This document shows, one piece after another, positions 63,111 through 64,000 of a DNA stretch of 64,000 nucleotides; positions within the stretch are counted from its first letter, which is position 1; each line of letters opens with the position of its first letter. The position numbers were made by a program, and so were the translations under genes. The notes below the pieces were generated by a model that saw nothing but the letters and a program-made list of their open reading frames with translations, searched no databases and was not told the DNA's origin. Source of the DNA: Cephalopachus bancanus (taxonomy: Eukaryota > Chordata > Mammalia > Primates > Tarsiidae); contig JAPVLO010000007.1 in the NCBI GenBank assembly GCA_027257055.1, forward strand, positions 434,001-498,000, read 5' to 3'.

Positions 63111-63600
63111 ATGGTCACAGGTGGCTCACCACGTGCCAGGTGCTAATCTAAGCGCTTACATGTGTTCACTCATCCACTTCTCACAATTCTTTTTTTTTTT
63201 TTGAGTTGGAGTCTCACTCTGTCACCCAGACTGAAGTGCAGTGGCCGCTCCCGGCCACCGCAGCCTGGACCCGCTGGGCTCCGGTGATCCTTCCGCCTCA
63301 GCCTTCCGAGTAGCTGGAACTACAGGCACGCACTACCACACCCAGCTCATTTTGATTTATTGTAGAGATGAGGTCTCGCCAAATTGCCAAGGCGGGTCTC
63401 GAACCTGCGGGCTCAGGCAATCCACTCACCTCAGCCTCCCAAAGGCGCAGGATTACAGGCTGAGCCACCGAGCCCGGCTACAATTCTTATAAAAGCTCTA
63501 CGATGCTTGATTTATCCTCATTTTAAAATGAGGACTCAGTTAACCAATTACCTAAGGTCATGCAGCTACTGAGTGGCCGAACCTGGACTAGAATCCAGAG
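63111..63600 (-). mobile_element. MIR, minus strand, split by an Alu
   Basis: CACCACGTGCCAGGTGCTAATC, TAAGCGCTTACATGTG before; CTCATTTTAAAATGAGGACTC, AAGGTCATGCAGCTACTGAG, CTGGACTAGAATCCAGAG after the Alu. The 3' flank may run into a second, forward MIR near 63605. Confidence 0.85.
63192..63479 (-). mobile_element. Alu, young lineage-specific subfamily
   Basis: ACAATTCTT at 63183-63191 and 63480-63488. GCGGGTCTCGAACCTGC keeps the stem with one G-U; the right-arm hairpin GCAGTGGCC/GGCCACCGC is present. Confidence 0.95.
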
Positions 63601-63849
63601 ACTTTGAATCTTGGCTCTGCCATTTGTAAGTACTTCTGACACCAGAAAGCGGCACCCACCTGCTATTTTTGGCGACTGCATAGTATTCCTTTACTAGAGT
63701 TCACTGAACAAGTCCCAGCCCCCAAGTTGCTTGATGACACTCTGCCTCAGTTTCTAAAAATAGAGGAACAGGGGTTCACAAAGACACACATCTTGGGGGC
63801 TTTTTCTGCATATCGTCAAATTGTTCACAGAAAGTTTTTACAGCCCTCA

Positions 63850-64000
63850 GTGACCCCACCACTGACTTTCTGTGCTGTTTTGGGCGAGTGACTTAACTTC
63901 TCTGAGTCTTTGCGTCCTCATCTAGAGAAGGAGAATGATATTCCCTACCTCTTGAGGCTGTTATGAGGGTGAATGAGGCCCCCGTGTCAAGTGACCGTCA
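63850..64000 (+). mobile_element. MIR, running to the window end
   Basis: CCACCACTGACTTTCTGTGC, GGGCGAGTGACTTAACTTCT, GAGTCTTTGCGTCCTCATCT, GAGGCTGTTATGAGGGTGAA. Confidence 0.88.

Overview
This window looks like primate nuclear DNA with no protein-coding gene I can support. About 38 dimeric or monomeric Alu elements, many MIRs, L1 pieces, MaLR and other LTRs, hAT-type, Tigger and mariner DNA transposons, and mini/microsatellites make up most of the recognisable sequence. Dimeric Alus restrict the host to primates. The old Alus are AluJ-like. The young ones (perfect target duplications, long A tails) belong to a distinct subfamily that differs from anthropoid AluS/AluY and lacks the right-arm block typical of lemur/loris Alus. 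My best inference is a tarsier; this rests on remembered subfamily features, not on a search.

Layout. 1-6.5 kb: Alus, MIRs, MER5-type hAT pieces and unique GC-rich DNA. 6.5-12.4 kb: a retrotransposon pile-up. An ancient minus-strand LINE is broken by a short retroposed 3' end, a MaLR LTR, and an Alu whose own A tail later took two LTRs. 12.4-28 kb: MIRs, scattered Alus, two hAT-type transposons with matching 8-bp duplications, a GC-rich minisatellite, purine tracts, and a CpG-dense patch near 24.1 kb with an E2F-like site and two palindromes. 28.3-28.7 kb: a repeat-free, AT-balanced stretch with homeodomain-, octamer- and RUNX-like sites, which is my best candidate enhancer. 29-35 kb: a 5'-inverted L1 and a ~45-bp minisatellite split by an Alu. 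36.6-44.2 kb: an Alu-dense block containing a Tigger-type transposon split by an Alu and an Alu monomer. 44-49 kb: MIRs, Alus and TG/CA tracts. 49.25-60.57 kb: no Alu at all, but an ~850-bp GGAA/GGAT satellite. 58.4-63.1 kb: an L1 inside an older L1; the inner L1 carries two Alus, an AT microsatellite and a deleted mariner.

The most interesting observation is in the Alu family itself. In the young subfamily a one-base change in the A-box region gives a near-consensus tRNA A box. The B-box region has become an exact tRNA T-arm (5-bp stem, 7-nt loop), and the right arm has a strengthened 9-bp hairpin. Together these suggest the pol III promoter of this lineage's Alu was remodelled toward tRNA. 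Open reading frames here are short and fall in repeats or unconserved-looking DNA, so none is annotated as a gene. Repeat names come from recalled consensus patterns and need RepeatMasker confirmation.
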